Positions 36,331 through 46,235 of a stretch of 64,000 bases of DNA are shown here, one piece after another. Within the stretch, counting starts at the first letter, position 1. The number at the start of each line of letters is the position of its first letter. A program made the position numbers and the translations under genes. Below the pieces are notes generated by a model that saw only the letters and a program-made list of their open reading frames with translations, was not told the DNA's origin and did no database searches. The DNA lies in assembly GCA_017302165.1 (NCBI GenBank), contig JAFLCW010000001.1:248001-312000 (forward strand), read 5' to 3'. This DNA comes from Alphaproteobacteria bacterium. Its GTDB lineage: Bacteria > Pseudomonadota > Alphaproteobacteria > Micavibrionales > Micavibrionaceae.

Positions 36331-37017
36331 TTACTTGATTTCAGCCTTAGGCAGATTACCTTGCAATATCCATTGCCGCACCTCGTCATCCGGCACAGAT
36401 ATGGGCGTGCCAATCGCTTCGGATATAATCGCCAGATCATCGTGAATTTTTGCCAGGGCGCGCCTGTTTTGAAATAGGGGTGGAAAGACCCGTCCCAGAA
36501 GGCTTAAGCCTAGCCTGTCATCTTGAACCAGAGAGATGAATTGATAATATCCCGTCCCCAAATGAAAAAAATCAGCCCGGTGAGACGGTGTATTCAAGGC
36601 GGCGAGTTGGGTACCTGTCAGCCGATCCCCGGTTGTACCCATCCGGCGAAGAACGTCCTGAGCTTTGATCAACGAGGATATTTTTTGGTATTCATAAATC
36701 TCACACGCATCCGTGTTTTCCCAAGAGCATCCGGCCTCTGCTTCGTCGGCCATCTGCGCGAGAAAATTAATCTGGTCTTCCCATCTGTCATCTTCACCAC
36801 TCTGTTCAATGTAACGCATGATACGCGGTATAAATTGTTCAGCTGGCAAAAGGCGGCAGGTTGTCAAAAGGCGATGTGCGCGGTTGATCGTTTGAGCCAT
36901 TCGGTCATAATCATCAACCGAAAATACCGGCATGGATTTCCGCGCTTCAGTCGAGTAACCTGTAAATAGTGTCGAAGCCAGTCCAGCTAAAACGGATCGT
37001 CGGGACACAAGGGGCAT
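36331..37017 (-). CDS. Secreted hypothetical protein with twin-arginine signal
   Basis: About 228 residues. N-terminus MPLVSRRSVLAGLASTLFTG looks like a Tat signal (SRRSVLA followed by a mild hydrophobic stretch). The remaining helical domain is not recognised; CSWENTDACEIYEYQKIS has two Cys. A TTG at 37026 is in frame but ATG 37017 is preferred. Confidence 0.65.
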   Translation of the reverse strand: MPLVSRRSVLAGLASTLFTGYSTEARKSMPVFSVDDYDRMAQTINRAHRLLTTCRLLPAEQFIPRIMRYIEQSGEDDRWEDQINFLAQMADEAEAGCSWENTDACEIYEYQKISSLIKAQDVLRRMGTTGDRLTGTQLAALNTPSHRADFFHLGTGYYQFISLVQDDRLGLSLLGRVFPPLFQNRRALAKIHDDLAIISEAIGTPISVPDDEVRQWILQGNLPKAEIK

Positions 37018-37098
37018 GGGGTTCAAAATTCTGTATAACAGTGTTTAATGAATAAATATTCATAACATTATTTAAACATAAAAAAAGAGAAAAAATAA

Positions 37099-37689
37099 AT
37101 GAGACTTGGGAAAATCACAAGAAACACCAAAGAAACACAAATTTCTGTCAGTCTTGAGCTCGACGGCACGGGTAAATCCGACATTCGAACCGGTATCGGC
37201 TTTTTCGACCATATGCTGGATCAACTGGCGCGCCATGGGCTTTTTGACCTGACCATTGAGGCCACGGGCGACCTGCATATTGATGCCCACCACACGGTTG
37301 AAGATACCGGGCTGGCTTTAGGGCAAGCGTTGCGCGAGGCCTTGGGGGATAAAAAAGGCATTCATCGCTATGGTCATGCCTATGCCCCGATGGACGAAAC
37401 ATTGTCCCGCGTGGCGCTTGATCTTTCAAACCGTCCCTATCTGGTGTGGGCTGTGCCCTTTACCGTGGATCGTCTGGGGGAACAAATGGAAACAGAATTA
37501 TTCGCGGAGTTTTTTCATGCCGTGGCACAAGCAGGCGGGATCACGCTTCACGTTACCTGTCTGCATGGTGAGAATAATCATCATAAAATTGAAAGCGTGT
37601 TCAAAGCCTTTGCCAAAGCACTTCGAATGGCGTCAACGATCGACCCCAGAGCCGAAGGTCAACTCCCCAGTACCAAAGGCACATTATAG
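37099..37689 (+). CDS. hisB: Imidazoleglycerol-phosphate dehydratase
   Basis: Step six of histidine synthesis. 196 residues, single-domain HisB. Metal-binding signatures [23 protein letters not shown] and [11 protein letters not shown] are complete. It stands alone on the plus strand between two minus-strand genes for secreted proteins, away from the rest of the his genes. Confidence 0.97.
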   Translation: MRLGKITRNTKETQISVSLELDGTGKSDIRTGIGFFDHMLDQLARHGLFDLTIEATGDLHIDAHHTVEDTGLALGQALREALGDKKGIHRYGHAYAPMDETLSRVALDLSNRPYLVWAVPFTVDRLGEQMETELFAEFFHAVAQAGGITLHVTCLHGENNHHKIESVFKAFAKALRMASTIDPRAEGQLPSTKGTL

Positions 37690-37695
37690 ATAAAA

Positions 37696-39009
37696 TCAGG
37701 GAGAGGGCAGGATTTCAAAAGCATCCCGTGTTTTCTGGACATAGTCCTGAAGTTTCAGATGATGAAAAAACATGATGGCAATTTTTTCTCTCGGCCGTTT
37801 GGCCCAACGTTCTGCTGGCTGTTGCACATAAAGATGCTGACTTGATTCACACTGGGATTTTAAATTTTGTGCGCAGGCATCATGATCGTAGGTAGCGTAC
37901 ATCAGGCCATTCAAAAAGAGGGCTTGGGCAAATGAATATTTTGTATCGTGGATTTGAAACCTGTCTTTTATTAAATCTTGAACCCATACATTGTGTACGG
38001 CGTGTAAAGATTCTTCAAGCGCGGTCATGACAAGGCCGGGTGTATCTTCTATGTCGTAATTTACAAAAATAAGGCGGCCACCTGCTTGGTGAACCAAAGT
38101 CTCAAGCGGGTTAAATTGTCGATCAGGGTCTTCACCATACAGGGGAATCATAATCCCTGAGGGATCTTTGTTAAATTCATCGGGTAGTTTTTCAAGAATA
38201 AAAGAGGCGGGGTTTTCTTGAAACGCCATATGAACATGCATGTTAATCCGTGAAACAATGATGTTTCTTGATTCAAAACGGATGGCCGCTTCATCCTCGG
38301 TCAGTTTAAGTTTTTTATCAAGCGTACGAAGACGATATAAAGCGTGGCGTAAATCCAGATCGGTTAGCAATCTCTCGGAGATGTCTATGACCATCTTGTT
38401 TTCAAGCTCACGCCCAAGCTGTGGCGGCAAATCCAGTTTTGACATTTCTTCAATCAAATAGAGTTGTGCGGCCTCATCCAGCTCTGAATCTCCGCCGTGC
38501 AGACATAAATATAATGTAGCCAGTGCGCGTACGTGCTGACTAAAGCGGGTTTCGGGCTCAGAAATTCTTTGAATATCCTGATTAAATCGACCCGACAAAA
38601 TATATAGGCGGGCTTTAACGTTTAGGTTTTCACGCGCATTTAAAATGGCTTTTTGATCCCGGGGATCAGAGTCATTCATATCCCATGATTGAATTTGATT
38701 ATAGGCGGTATCGAGTTCTGCAATGGCAGATACTTCAGAAGAGGCCAAACCGCGGGGATCTACGTGTTTGCCACCACGCGCGATAAAATAACTGTTTGGA
38801 TGTTGAAGCTTGTTTCGACCTTGCTGGTTTTGATGACTTTTCAGGAAATCGGTGAATGCTGTCACGAAATCTGGACGTTGAAATCTAGAAGGGATAAAAT
38901 TACGGGGCACCGTACGCGTCCCCGAATGGGCAGAAGCCGCCGCGTTTAAAGCCGAGGCCAGGCCAGCCCCCCCTAGCCCGGAGAGAAAATCGCGTCTACT
39001 TATACTCAT
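37696..39009 (-). CDS. Secreted hypothetical protein with Tat signal, ~437 aa
   Basis: Signal MSISRRDFLSGLGGAGLASA fits the Tat consensus (SRRDFL) and is followed by ALNAAASA. The rest is a helical domain that I do not recognise. A TALEESLHAVHNVW segment is acidic/His-rich but is not a standard HExxH motif, so I do not call a metalloprotease. A TTG at 39027 is in frame; ATG 39009 is chosen because it places the arginine pair normally. Confidence 0.72.
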   Translation of the reverse strand: MSISRRDFLSGLGGAGLASALNAAASAHSGTRTVPRNFIPSRFQRPDFVTAFTDFLKSHQNQQGRNKLQHPNSYFIARGGKHVDPRGLASSEVSAIAELDTAYNQIQSWDMNDSDPRDQKAILNARENLNVKARLYILSGRFNQDIQRISEPETRFSQHVRALATLYLCLHGGDSELDEAAQLYLIEEMSKLDLPPQLGRELENKMVIDISERLLTDLDLRHALYRLRTLDKKLKLTEDEAAIRFESRNIIVSRINMHVHMAFQENPASFILEKLPDEFNKDPSGIMIPLYGEDPDRQFNPLETLVHQAGGRLIFVNYDIEDTPGLVMTALEESLHAVHNVWVQDLIKDRFQIHDTKYSFAQALFLNGLMYATYDHDACAQNLKSQCESSQHLYVQQPAERWAKRPREKIAIMFFHHLKLQDYVQKTRDAFEILPSP

Positions 39010-39042
39010 AACGATAAAAAATATCAATATGACATAATATTG

Positions 39043-40347
39043 TCAATCTCTCTTTCGTTGTCTTAAGGCATTTCCATGGGCGGGAAACCCCTCGTCATCC
39101 GTTAAAAGGCCGACATTTTGGCTCAGTGCTTCAAAACCTTCGCGGGTACAACGGGATAATGAGGTTCGTTTTAAGAAGTCCCAGACGGACGTACAGCTCT
39201 GGGTTTGTGCCCATCCCCCGGTGGGCAACACATGGTTGACCCCGGTGGCATAATTGCCCAGCGTAAAGGGGGTATGTTCCCCGATCAGAATCTCGCCTGT
39301 ATGCCGTAAGTGGGGGAGTATGCTTTCCGGGTCTTTCACTTTTAATAATAGGTGTTCCGGGGCATATGCATTTGAAAAATCAATAGATTCCTGAATATTC
39401 GATGTCAGGATAATTCCGCCATAATGTTGCATATTATGCATTAACCAACCGGACTGAGGTTGAGGGAGTGCCTGTATGTATGTCTGTATGTTATCACGTA
39501 CATACGTCGCCAGTTTGGGGTCATGAGTGACCAAAAGCCCGGCTGAATCACTCCCATGTTCCGCCTCGGTCAAAAGATCCAGAATCGTGTTATGCGGGTC
39601 AGCGGTTTCATCACATAACGTGATGGATTCAGACGGACCCGCCGGCATGCCGGGATCAATGATGCCCGACAAAAGCTGTTTTGCGGCAGAGACATAAGGT
39701 GAGCCTGGACCCAGAATTTTTTTCACCGCAGGGATGGTCTGTGTGCCATAGGCGGCCGCGGCCACGGCTTGGGCACCACCAACCTTATAGATGTTGCGAA
39801 TGCCTGAGATTTCGGCCGCATATAGCAAGGCTTCGCCCACGCGTCCATCCGCCCGGGGCGGGGTTAACATGATGACCGGATCGACCCCAGCCAGAATAGC
39901 GGGTATCCCCAGCATATACACGGCGGAAGGGAATTGATTTTTTCCGCCCGGAACATAAAGGCCAACCGAAGCAATCGGGGTCACTTTTTCCCCGGCGAAC
40001 ACGCCGGGCTCCACCTCATACCACCATTCACGCTCGACGCGTGCCATTTGCTCGGCATGAAAGGCGCGCACGTTTCGGGCGGCGTGATCGATCGCTTTTT
40101 TCAGATCAGGGGAGAGACGGGCACGGGCGTCGTCAAATTCAGCTGGGGTGACTTTGAGTGCGTTTAAGCTACATCCGTCGAACTGGCGGGCATAGTCGAT
40201 CAAGGCCTGATCGCCCCGATTTTGAACATCGGCCAAGATAGGTTTGACCTGATCCATCACCCGGTCAATATCCGCCCCGGAACGTTTTAAGATACGGGCT
40301 TTTGTCTTAGGATCTGCCGTATTCCAGTGAATAAATTGGATAGTCAT
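39043..40347 (-). CDS. hisD: Histidinol dehydrogenase
   Basis: Zinc enzyme oxidising histidinol to histidine. 434 residues with the family signature from IDPGMPAGPSESITLCDETA, and LLTEAEHGSDSAGLLVT and APEHLLLK intact. GAGGAGAG lies upstream of the ATG. hisH is divergent on the other side of a 70-base gap. Confidence 0.96.
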   Translation of the reverse strand: MTIQFIHWNTADPKTKARILKRSGADIDRVMDQVKPILADVQNRGDQALIDYARQFDGCSLNALKVTPAEFDDARARLSPDLKKAIDHAARNVRAFHAEQMARVEREWWYEVEPGVFAGEKVTPIASVGLYVPGGKNQFPSAVYMLGIPAILAGVDPVIMLTPPRADGRVGEALLYAAEISGIRNIYKVGGAQAVAAAAYGTQTIPAVKKILGPGSPYVSAAKQLLSGIIDPGMPAGPSESITLCDETADPHNTILDLLTEAEHGSDSAGLLVTHDPKLATYVRDNIQTYIQALPQPQSGWLMHNMQHYGGIILTSNIQESIDFSNAYAPEHLLLKVKDPESILPHLRHTGEILIGEHTPFTLGNYATGVNHVLPTGGWAQTQSCTSVWDFLKRTSLSRCTREGFEALSQNVGLLTDDEGFPAHGNALRQRKRD

Positions 40348-40416
40348 TTTCTCTCCTCGACAATCGGGTATGAACGCGGGTAAATAAAACGCCTTATGGG
40401 GATAAAATAAAGCAAA

Positions 40417-41088
40417 ATGTCATCTGTTGTTGCGATTATTGATTATGGATCAGGGAATCTCAAGTCTGCACAAAAGGCCTTGATGGTGGCCGCGGCGCAG
40501 ACAGAAAATGCTTGTGATGTAGTCATCACGTCAGACCCGGATCAGGTGCGCCGGGCAGATCGTCTGGTCTTGCCGGGTCAAGGGGCTTTCGAGGATTGCA
40601 TGACGGGTTTGTCGTCGGTCCCCGGAATGATTGAGGTTTTAACCGAACGGGTCATCAAGCAAGCTGTTCCGTTCTTGGGGATTTGTGTGGGCATGCAGTT
40701 AATGGCCACACGTGGCCTTGAATTTGGCTCACATGCTGGGCTGGGATGGATCCCCGGGGAAGTTGTAAAAATTGTGCCCGATGACCCGTCTTTGAAAATT
40801 CCACATATGGGATGGAATGAGGTGGTGATCGCTTCTTCTGCTCTGCACCATCCGATCTTGCACAGCATCACAGAAAAAAAGTCTGAAACAACGCCGCATT
40901 TTTATTTTGTTCATTCTTTTATGTTTGACTGTAAAGAGACCGATCATATTCTGGCGTATGCAGAATACGGCCAGCGCGTGACAGCGATCATTGGGCGGGA
41001 TAACATGATGGGCACACAATTCCATCCGGAAAAAAGTCAGGAAAACGGATTGGTATTGCTCTCAAGTTTTTTAAACTGGAAACCTTAA
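40417..41088 (+). CDS. hisH: Imidazole glycerol phosphate synthase, glutamine amidotransferase subunit
   Basis: Glutaminase partner of HisF. 223 residues, class I amidotransferase with nucleophile GICVGMQLMA, and His/Glu in QFHPEKSQENG. Followed 16 bases later by a GNAT gene on the same strand; hisF, its partner, is on the opposite strand about 1 kb away. Confidence 0.95.
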   Translation: MSSVVAIIDYGSGNLKSAQKALMVAAAQTENACDVVITSDPDQVRRADRLVLPGQGAFEDCMTGLSSVPGMIEVLTERVIKQAVPFLGICVGMQLMATRGLEFGSHAGLGWIPGEVVKIVPDDPSLKIPHMGWNEVVIASSALHHPILHSITEKKSETTPHFYFVHSFMFDCKETDHILAYAEYGQRVTAIIGRDNMMGTQFHPEKSQENGLVLLSSFLNWKP

Positions 41089-41104
41089 ACGGACGAGCGC
41101 ACAG

Positions 41105-41677
41105 ATGAATGATCACACCACAGCCAGAACATCTCATCCCCAGATACGGGTTGATTTGGTACGTGAGACATTATCGCGCCATGATTTGAATGATTTATGT
41201 GACGCGACTGATTCCGCTATCGAAGGGGGCGGCGGATTTGGCTGGGTTAAAAAACCAGCGCGGGATATGCTGGAGCGATATTGGCAAGGCGTGATTGTTG
41301 CCCCCACGCGCTGGCTTTTTGTGGCACGTTTAGATGGCGTGATCTGTGGTACAACACAAGTGGTTCTTCCCCCGCATAATAACGAAGCGCAGGGTCATAT
41401 TGTTCATCTGACGACCCATTTTGTGGCACCGTGGGCGCGGGGGCATGGCTTATCTAAAATGTTGTTGGAATCTGTTGAAACCGAATGTCTGGCAAAAGGA
41501 TACGCGGTGATTAATCTAGATGTCCGCGAAACCATGGAATCGGCGATTTCTTTGTATGAAAGTTTGGGGTATGTCCAATTTGGAACACATCCTTATTCAG
41601 TTCGCGCCCAAGGCACGACTATCGCCTCGCGTCATTATTACAAAGTGATTAAACCCGAATTTTTTCAAAAAAACTAA
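41105..41677 (+). CDS. GNAT family N-acetyltransferase
   Basis: 190 residues. Motif A is LTTHFVAPWARGHGLSKMLL; then VINLDVRETMESAISLYESLG, as in Rim-type GNATs. Substrate unknown. It sits within the his genes; its stop overlaps the hisE stop by four bases. Confidence 0.9.
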   Translation: MNDHTTARTSHPQIRVDLVRETLSRHDLNDLCDATDSAIEGGGGFGWVKKPARDMLERYWQGVIVAPTRWLFVARLDGVICGTTQVVLPPHNNEAQGHIVHLTTHFVAPWARGHGLSKMLLESVETECLAKGYAVINLDVRETMESAISLYESLGYVQFGTHPYSVRAQGTTIASRHYYKVIKPEFFQKN

Positions 41678-41982
41678 CGTGATTTTTTTTCCGTGTGACC
41701 AGAAATGCCTGCGCGGGATTCCAAGACAGAGAAAACGTCTTGCGGCGTGATACCCTTATGTGCCCATAAAACCATCAGGTGAAATAATAAATCTGCTGAC
41801 TCAGACGCTAGTTTATCAAGATGATCGCCCATCGCCTCGACGCCGGTTTCAACGGCTTCTTCGATTACTTTGTTCACAATGCCGGGCGTTCCTTTTTTAT
41901 ATAAAGACGCCACATAAGATGTTTGCGCCTCTGAGTTTTTACGGTCTAAAAGCGTTTGATAGAGGGTGCTGAGCGTATCCAT
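41674..41982 (-). CDS. hisE: Phosphoribosyl-ATP pyrophosphatase
   Basis: Histidine pathway step two. 102 residues, stand-alone HisE without HisI. KVIEEAVETGVEAM and SESADLLFHLMVLW are the MazG-like helices with the acidic metal ligands. Follows hisF by 2 bases. Confidence 0.94.
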   Translation of the reverse strand: MDTLSTLYQTLLDRKNSEAQTSYVASLYKKGTPGIVNKVIEEAVETGVEAMGDHLDKLASESADLLFHLMVLWAHKGITPQDVFSVLESRAGISGHTEKKSR

Positions 41983-41984
41983 GA

Positions 41985-42743
41985 TTAAATCCTGACCGGA
42001 ATACCGGCATTTTGGAGTGCGTGTTTGGCATCAGATATACGGTAGGTGCCGAAATGGAAAATAGACGCCGCCAGAACCGCGCTGGCATGTCCTTGGGTGA
42101 TGCCTTCTACCAGATGATCGAGTGTTCCCACACCGCCTGACGCAATAACGGGGATCGAGACGGAATCAGCCACGCGCCGTGTTAAGGTCACGTCAAACCC
42201 GGATTTGGTGCCATCACGATCCATCGAGGTCAGCAAAATTTCACCCGCCCCATACGACGCCATTTTTTGTGCCCATGCCAAGGCATCTATGCCCGTATCC
42301 TGCCGTCCCCCATGCGTGAACACATGCCATCTGTTATCCCCCATCTGTTTGGCGTCAATCGCCACGACGATACATTGGCTTCCGCATTTTTCTGAAGCTT
42401 CGCGCACAAATTCAGGACGCGCTACTGCCGCAGAATTAATCGACACTTTATCTGCCCCGGCATTCAAAAGATTTCGAATATCAGATGTATCTCGAACGCC
42501 GCCCCCGACCGTGACGGGCATAAAGGCGACGGCCGCCGTGCGTTCGACGACGTCAAGGATTGTCTTTCGGTTGTCCGAAGACGCGGTGATATCGAGAAAA
42601 CACAGCTCATCCGCGCCTTGATCATTATAAATCTTGGCTTGTTCTACAGGGTCACCTGCATCCATCAAGTCAACAAAATTGATCCCTTTCACCACACGGC
42701 CATTATGGACATCAAGGCAGGGGATAACGCGGGATTTTAGCAT
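41985..42743 (-). CDS. hisF: Imidazole glycerol phosphate synthase, cyclase subunit
   Basis: TIM-barrel cyclase, 252 residues. N-terminal [20 protein letters not shown] (catalytic Asp11), [26 protein letters not shown] (second catalytic Asp) and [12 protein letters not shown] are present. Overlaps hisA by 7 bases. Confidence 0.97.
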   Translation of the reverse strand: MLKSRVIPCLDVHNGRVVKGINFVDLMDAGDPVEQAKIYNDQGADELCFLDITASSDNRKTILDVVERTAAVAFMPVTVGGGVRDTSDIRNLLNAGADKVSINSAAVARPEFVREASEKCGSQCIVVAIDAKQMGDNRWHVFTHGGRQDTGIDALAWAQKMASYGAGEILLTSMDRDGTKSGFDVTLTRRVADSVSIPVIASGGVGTLDHLVEGITQGHASAVLAASIFHFGTYRISDAKHALQNAGIPVRI

Positions 42744-43459
42744 AAGGCCAGTGCCTCCCGGGCATTAATACGCCCGTCATACAAGGCTTTGCCGATAATC
42801 ATGCCGTGCACATTTTGGTTTTCGGCGGATTTAACATTTTGAACATCCATCAGTGATCCCACCCCGCCCGAGGCAATGACCGGGATTCTGACGCTTTGTG
42901 CGATCTTAAGTGTTTCTTCCATATTCAATCCGGTGCCTGTACCGTCGCGGTCAATGTCGGTGTAAATGAGCGCACACACTCCCGCATCTTCAAATTGACG
43001 TGCCAGATCAACGGCAGACAGGCCTGAATCTTTTGTCCAGCCATCAATGGCAACGCGTCCCTGCCGTGCATCAATCCCCACGGCAATTTGCCCGGGAAAT
43101 AAATCACAGGACGTCCACACCAGTTCAGGATTTTTAACGGCAGAAGTTCCTAGAATGACGCGGCTGACACCGGCCATGATCCAGGCATCCACTTGTTCTA
43201 TGGTTCGAATACCTCCCCCAAGTTGTATAGGAAGATCAACAGAAGATAGAATGGATTGTACGGCCGTTTCATTGACGGGTTTTCCGTCTACGGCGCCGTT
43301 TAAGTCCACGACATGTATCCATGAAAACCCGGCCATCGCCCACGCCTTGGCCTGGGCACCGGGATTATCGTTGTAAATAGTTTCGGACTCCATATCGCCT
43401 TTGTGAAGGCGTACACATTTTCCGTCCTTTAAATCGATGGCAGGGTAGATGATCATCAT
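42737..43459 (-). CDS. hisA: Phosphoribosylformimino-AICAR-phosphate isomerase
   Basis: ProFAR isomerase, 240 residues, TIM barrel homologous to His[44 protein letters not shown] and [10 protein letters not shown] are conserved. First gene of the hisA-hisF-hisE set on the minus strand. Confidence 0.96.
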   Translation of the reverse strand: MMIIYPAIDLKDGKCVRLHKGDMESETIYNDNPGAQAKAWAMAGFSWIHVVDLNGAVDGKPVNETAVQSILSSVDLPIQLGGGIRTIEQVDAWIMAGVSRVILGTSAVKNPELVWTSCDLFPGQIAVGIDARQGRVAIDGWTKDSGLSAVDLARQFEDAGVCALIYTDIDRDGTGTGLNMEETLKIAQSVRIPVIASGGVGSLMDVQNVKSAENQNVHGMIIGKALYDGRINAREALALC

Positions 43460-43508
43460 GTTTTTGTGTATAGATAAGTCATAAATTTGTAAAGCAGGAG
43501 CCGAAAAA

Positions 43509-43874
43509 ATGCCCCCTTATGACGATCAAAATATTTTTGCCCGGATCTTGCGCGGTGAGATACCCTGCCGCACGGTATATGAAGACGCCTACGCCTTGGC
43601 ATTTCATGATATTCACCCGCAGGCGCCTATTCATATTTTGGTGATCCCCAAGGGTAAATACATATCTGCCGTTGATTTTGGTCAAACAGCCCCTGCCGAA
43701 AACATCGCCGGGTTTTACCGCGCGGTATCACAGATTGCCCAGGATCATGGGTTATCTGAAAACGGGTTTCGTTTGATTGCTAATACCGGCCAACATGGCG
43801 GTCAGGAAGTTCCGCATTATCATGTGCATTTGCTGGGCGGGAAAAAAATAGGCGCGATGGTTTCAGGTGGATAA
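43509..43874 (+). CDS. HIT family (HinT-like) nucleotide hydrolase
   Basis: 121 residues. Begins with DQNIFARILRGEIPCRTVYE and ends with the histidine triad HYHVHLLGGKKIG, after GGQEVP. HinT proteins hydrolyse aminoacyl-AMP and related phosphoramidates. GCAGGAG lies upstream of the ATG. It is divergent from hisA. Confidence 0.94.
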   Translation: MPPYDDQNIFARILRGEIPCRTVYEDAYALAFHDIHPQAPIHILVIPKGKYISAVDFGQTAPAENIAGFYRAVSQIAQDHGLSENGFRLIANTGQHGGQEVPHYHVHLLGGKKIGAMVSGG

Positions 43875-43897
43875 TCTTTGAAGGTTTTTTAATTTTT

Positions 43898-44488
43898 TTA
43901 GTGACGCAAGTGAACCGGAAACAGGATGACGTTATTTTTGACGTCGGTTGACGGTACATCCAGACGTTCCATGATGTTAGAAACTTTATCAACCTGTTCA
44001 AGTTCAGTCAGAATGAAGTCAGCGATTTCCATGTGGGCACGCGCCTGAATAGATAGAATTTTGCACAGAACGGATATAGGTTGTGTGTCATCTGATAGGG
44101 TGCTTCGAAAACTATCGAATAAATCTGCGAGCGATTCTAAATCTTCAGGGACATGGGATAAGGTCTCAATCAGACTATCTTCATCCAGCGGCCCACGGTT
44201 GAAATTTAACAGCCAATCCCGGCCGTAATCATCGATGATTTTACTGCATTCAATACTAAGTGCGCCAGCAATCGGGCTGTTTTTTGAATATTGAAGCGCG
44301 ATATGTTTGCCAGACAAAGCAATGGCCAAAAGAGCCGAGTCAGGATCAATTTCTGATAAGGCTTCGTGCAGGCCATATTCCATGTCAGGGGACAAACCGT
44401 CTTGTCCATAGACAACATCCCCTACGGCAATCGGTACGACCAGATGCGTATGAAGCAGGGATAAATCTTTTTCTGATAAGGCTGACAT
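43898..44488 (-). CDS. Hypothetical protein, 196 aa
   Basis: Not recognised. Acidic, with no signal or membrane segment. AAGGAAA lies upstream of the ATG. Its stop is 23 bases from the HIT gene stop, in convergent orientation. Confidence 0.68.
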   Translation of the reverse strand: MSALSEKDLSLLHTHLVVPIAVGDVVYGQDGLSPDMEYGLHEALSEIDPDSALLAIALSGKHIALQYSKNSPIAGALSIECSKIIDDYGRDWLLNFNRGPLDEDSLIETLSHVPEDLESLADLFDSFRSTLSDDTQPISVLCKILSIQARAHMEIADFILTELEQVDKVSNIMERLDVPSTDVKNNVILFPVHLRH

Positions 44489-44615
44489 GATGTTTCCTTT
44501 TAATCGACTTTCTTTGTTATACCGCGAACGTGGTGAAGACCTTATTAAACAAAGATGAACAACAGATTAATGGCCGGGTGACATATCCCCTTGTTTGTGG
44601 CATAGAGATAACATC

Positions 44616-46124
44616 ATGGTCGCCCGTATCCAAACAATCGCCTTTCACGGTGCCGATATCCAGCCCGTGGATGTCGAGGTGCAGATTTCAAACGGTATGC
44701 CGGCATTTAATATTGTGGGGTTACCAGATAAAGCCGTCGCGGAAAGCAAGGAGCGGGTACGTTCCGCCTTACATGCGCTGGGCATTTCACTTCCGGCCAA
44801 AAGATTGACGGTCAATCTGGCACCGGCGGACGTGAATAAAGAGGGGTCTCATTACGACCTGCCGATCGCGCTGGGTTTATTGGCGGCGATGGATGTTCTG
44901 CCAAAAGATGAAATGGAATCGTATGTGGTGTTGGGCGAGTTATCGCTGGATGCGGGAATAAGGGCTGTCGCGGGTGTTCTGCCTGCGGCGATACATGCGG
45001 CGACAAATGATAATGCGTTGATATGCCCTTATGCGTGTGGCGGCGAAGCCGCGTGGGCCGGGGATATATCCATTTTGGCACCCGCTAATCTGATACAACT
45101 TATTAATCACATTAAAGGTACGCAAATGCTCGCGCGGCCTGAGGCACAGGTGGGTCATCTGGATCAAAAACCCGTGCCGGATTTGGCATCAGTCAAGGGG
45201 CAGGAGACAGCCAAACGTGCCCTTGAAATTGCGGCCGCCGGGGGTCACAACTTGTTGATGATTGGCCCTCCCGGGTCCGGTAAATCCATGCTGGCATCGT
45301 GTTTGCCGGGTATTTTACCACCACTCTCCTCGCGCGAAGCCCTTGAGATATCGATGATCCATTCTCTCGCCGGGACGTTGCCGGAAGGTGGTTTGATGAA
45401 AACCCGCCCCTATCGTGATCCGCATCATTCGGCGTCATTGCCTGCATTGATTGGTGGGGGAAATAAAGTCAGGCCGGGGGAAATATCCTTGGCGCATCAT
45501 GGTGTTTTGTTTCTGGATGAATTGCCGGAATTTGCCAGAGGCACATTAGAAGCCTTACGCCAACCGCTTGAAACAGGTCAGGCCTTGATTGCCCGCGCCA
45601 ATGCACATGTGACCTATCCCGCGCGGTTTCAATTAGTGGCGGCGATGAACCCGTGCCGGTGTGGATATTTAGGAGACCCGGCACAGGAATGTACCAAGGC
45701 ACCGCGATGCGGCGCCGACTATCAAGATAAATTATCTGGCCCCTTGCTGGACCGGATGGATATTCAAGTTGATGTCCCCCCGGTCTCCGTCAATGAATTG
45801 TCTGGGATATCTTCTGGCGAATCCTCGGCGCATGTGCTTGCGCGTGTTATTCGGGCTCGGGATATACAAACCGCACGAAACAAACAGGCTGGTATCAATG
45901 CGCATTTAAGTGCTGAATCACTCACAGAGATGGCACCGCTGGAGGATAAGGCCAAAGATCTTCTCTCGAACGCGGTTGATCGGCTTCATCTTTCCGCCCG
46001 TGCCTATCACCGTTTAATACGGGTGGCCCGAACCATCGCAGATCTGGGGGGTGGGGCGCCCCTGATTGCGCCAGCCCACATGGCCGAAGCCCTGTCCTAC
46101 CGCCGTTTGCGGGATACCCGCTAA
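44616..46124 (+). CDS. YifB/ComM-family Mg-chelatase-like AAA+ ATPase
   Basis: About 502 residues. N-terminal chaperone-like domain (MVARIQTIAFHGADIQPVDV), AAA+ core with Walker A IGPPGSGKSMLASCLPGILP and Walker B GVLFLDELPEF, a Cys region (NPCRCGYLGDP) and a C-terminal helical domain. ComM acts as a branch-migration helicase during natural transformation. ATG 44616 gives the family start; upstream codon 44595 is less likely. Confidence 0.93.
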   Translation: MVARIQTIAFHGADIQPVDVEVQISNGMPAFNIVGLPDKAVAESKERVRSALHALGISLPAKRLTVNLAPADVNKEGSHYDLPIALGLLAAMDVLPKDEMESYVVLGELSLDAGIRAVAGVLPAAIHAATNDNALICPYACGGEAAWAGDISILAPANLIQLINHIKGTQMLARPEAQVGHLDQKPVPDLASVKGQETAKRALEIAAAGGHNLLMIGPPGSGKSMLASCLPGILPPLSSREALEISMIHSLAGTLPEGGLMKTRPYRDPHHSASLPALIGGGNKVRPGEISLAHHGVLFLDELPEFARGTLEALRQPLETGQALIARANAHVTYPARFQLVAAMNPCRCGYLGDPAQECTKAPRCGADYQDKLSGPLLDRMDIQVDVPPVSVNELSGISSGESSAHVLARVIRARDIQTARNKQAGINAHLSAESLTEMAPLEDKAKDLLSNAVDRLHLSARAYHRLIRVARTIADLGGGAPLIAPAHMAEALSYRRLRDTR

Positions 46125-46235
46125 AGGGCTTTAAGGACGTTAAACACGGTCTAACCCCTTCAATTTTCGGCAAATTTGAATTCTTTAAGACATTTCCGCT
46201 ATGATAATAGGGAAGGTTTAGGGAAAAGACGGGTT

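Noticed and set aside
37696..39009. Metalloprotease call from TALEESLHAVHN
   Set aside because: The segment lacks an HExxH or other standard zinc-protease motif.
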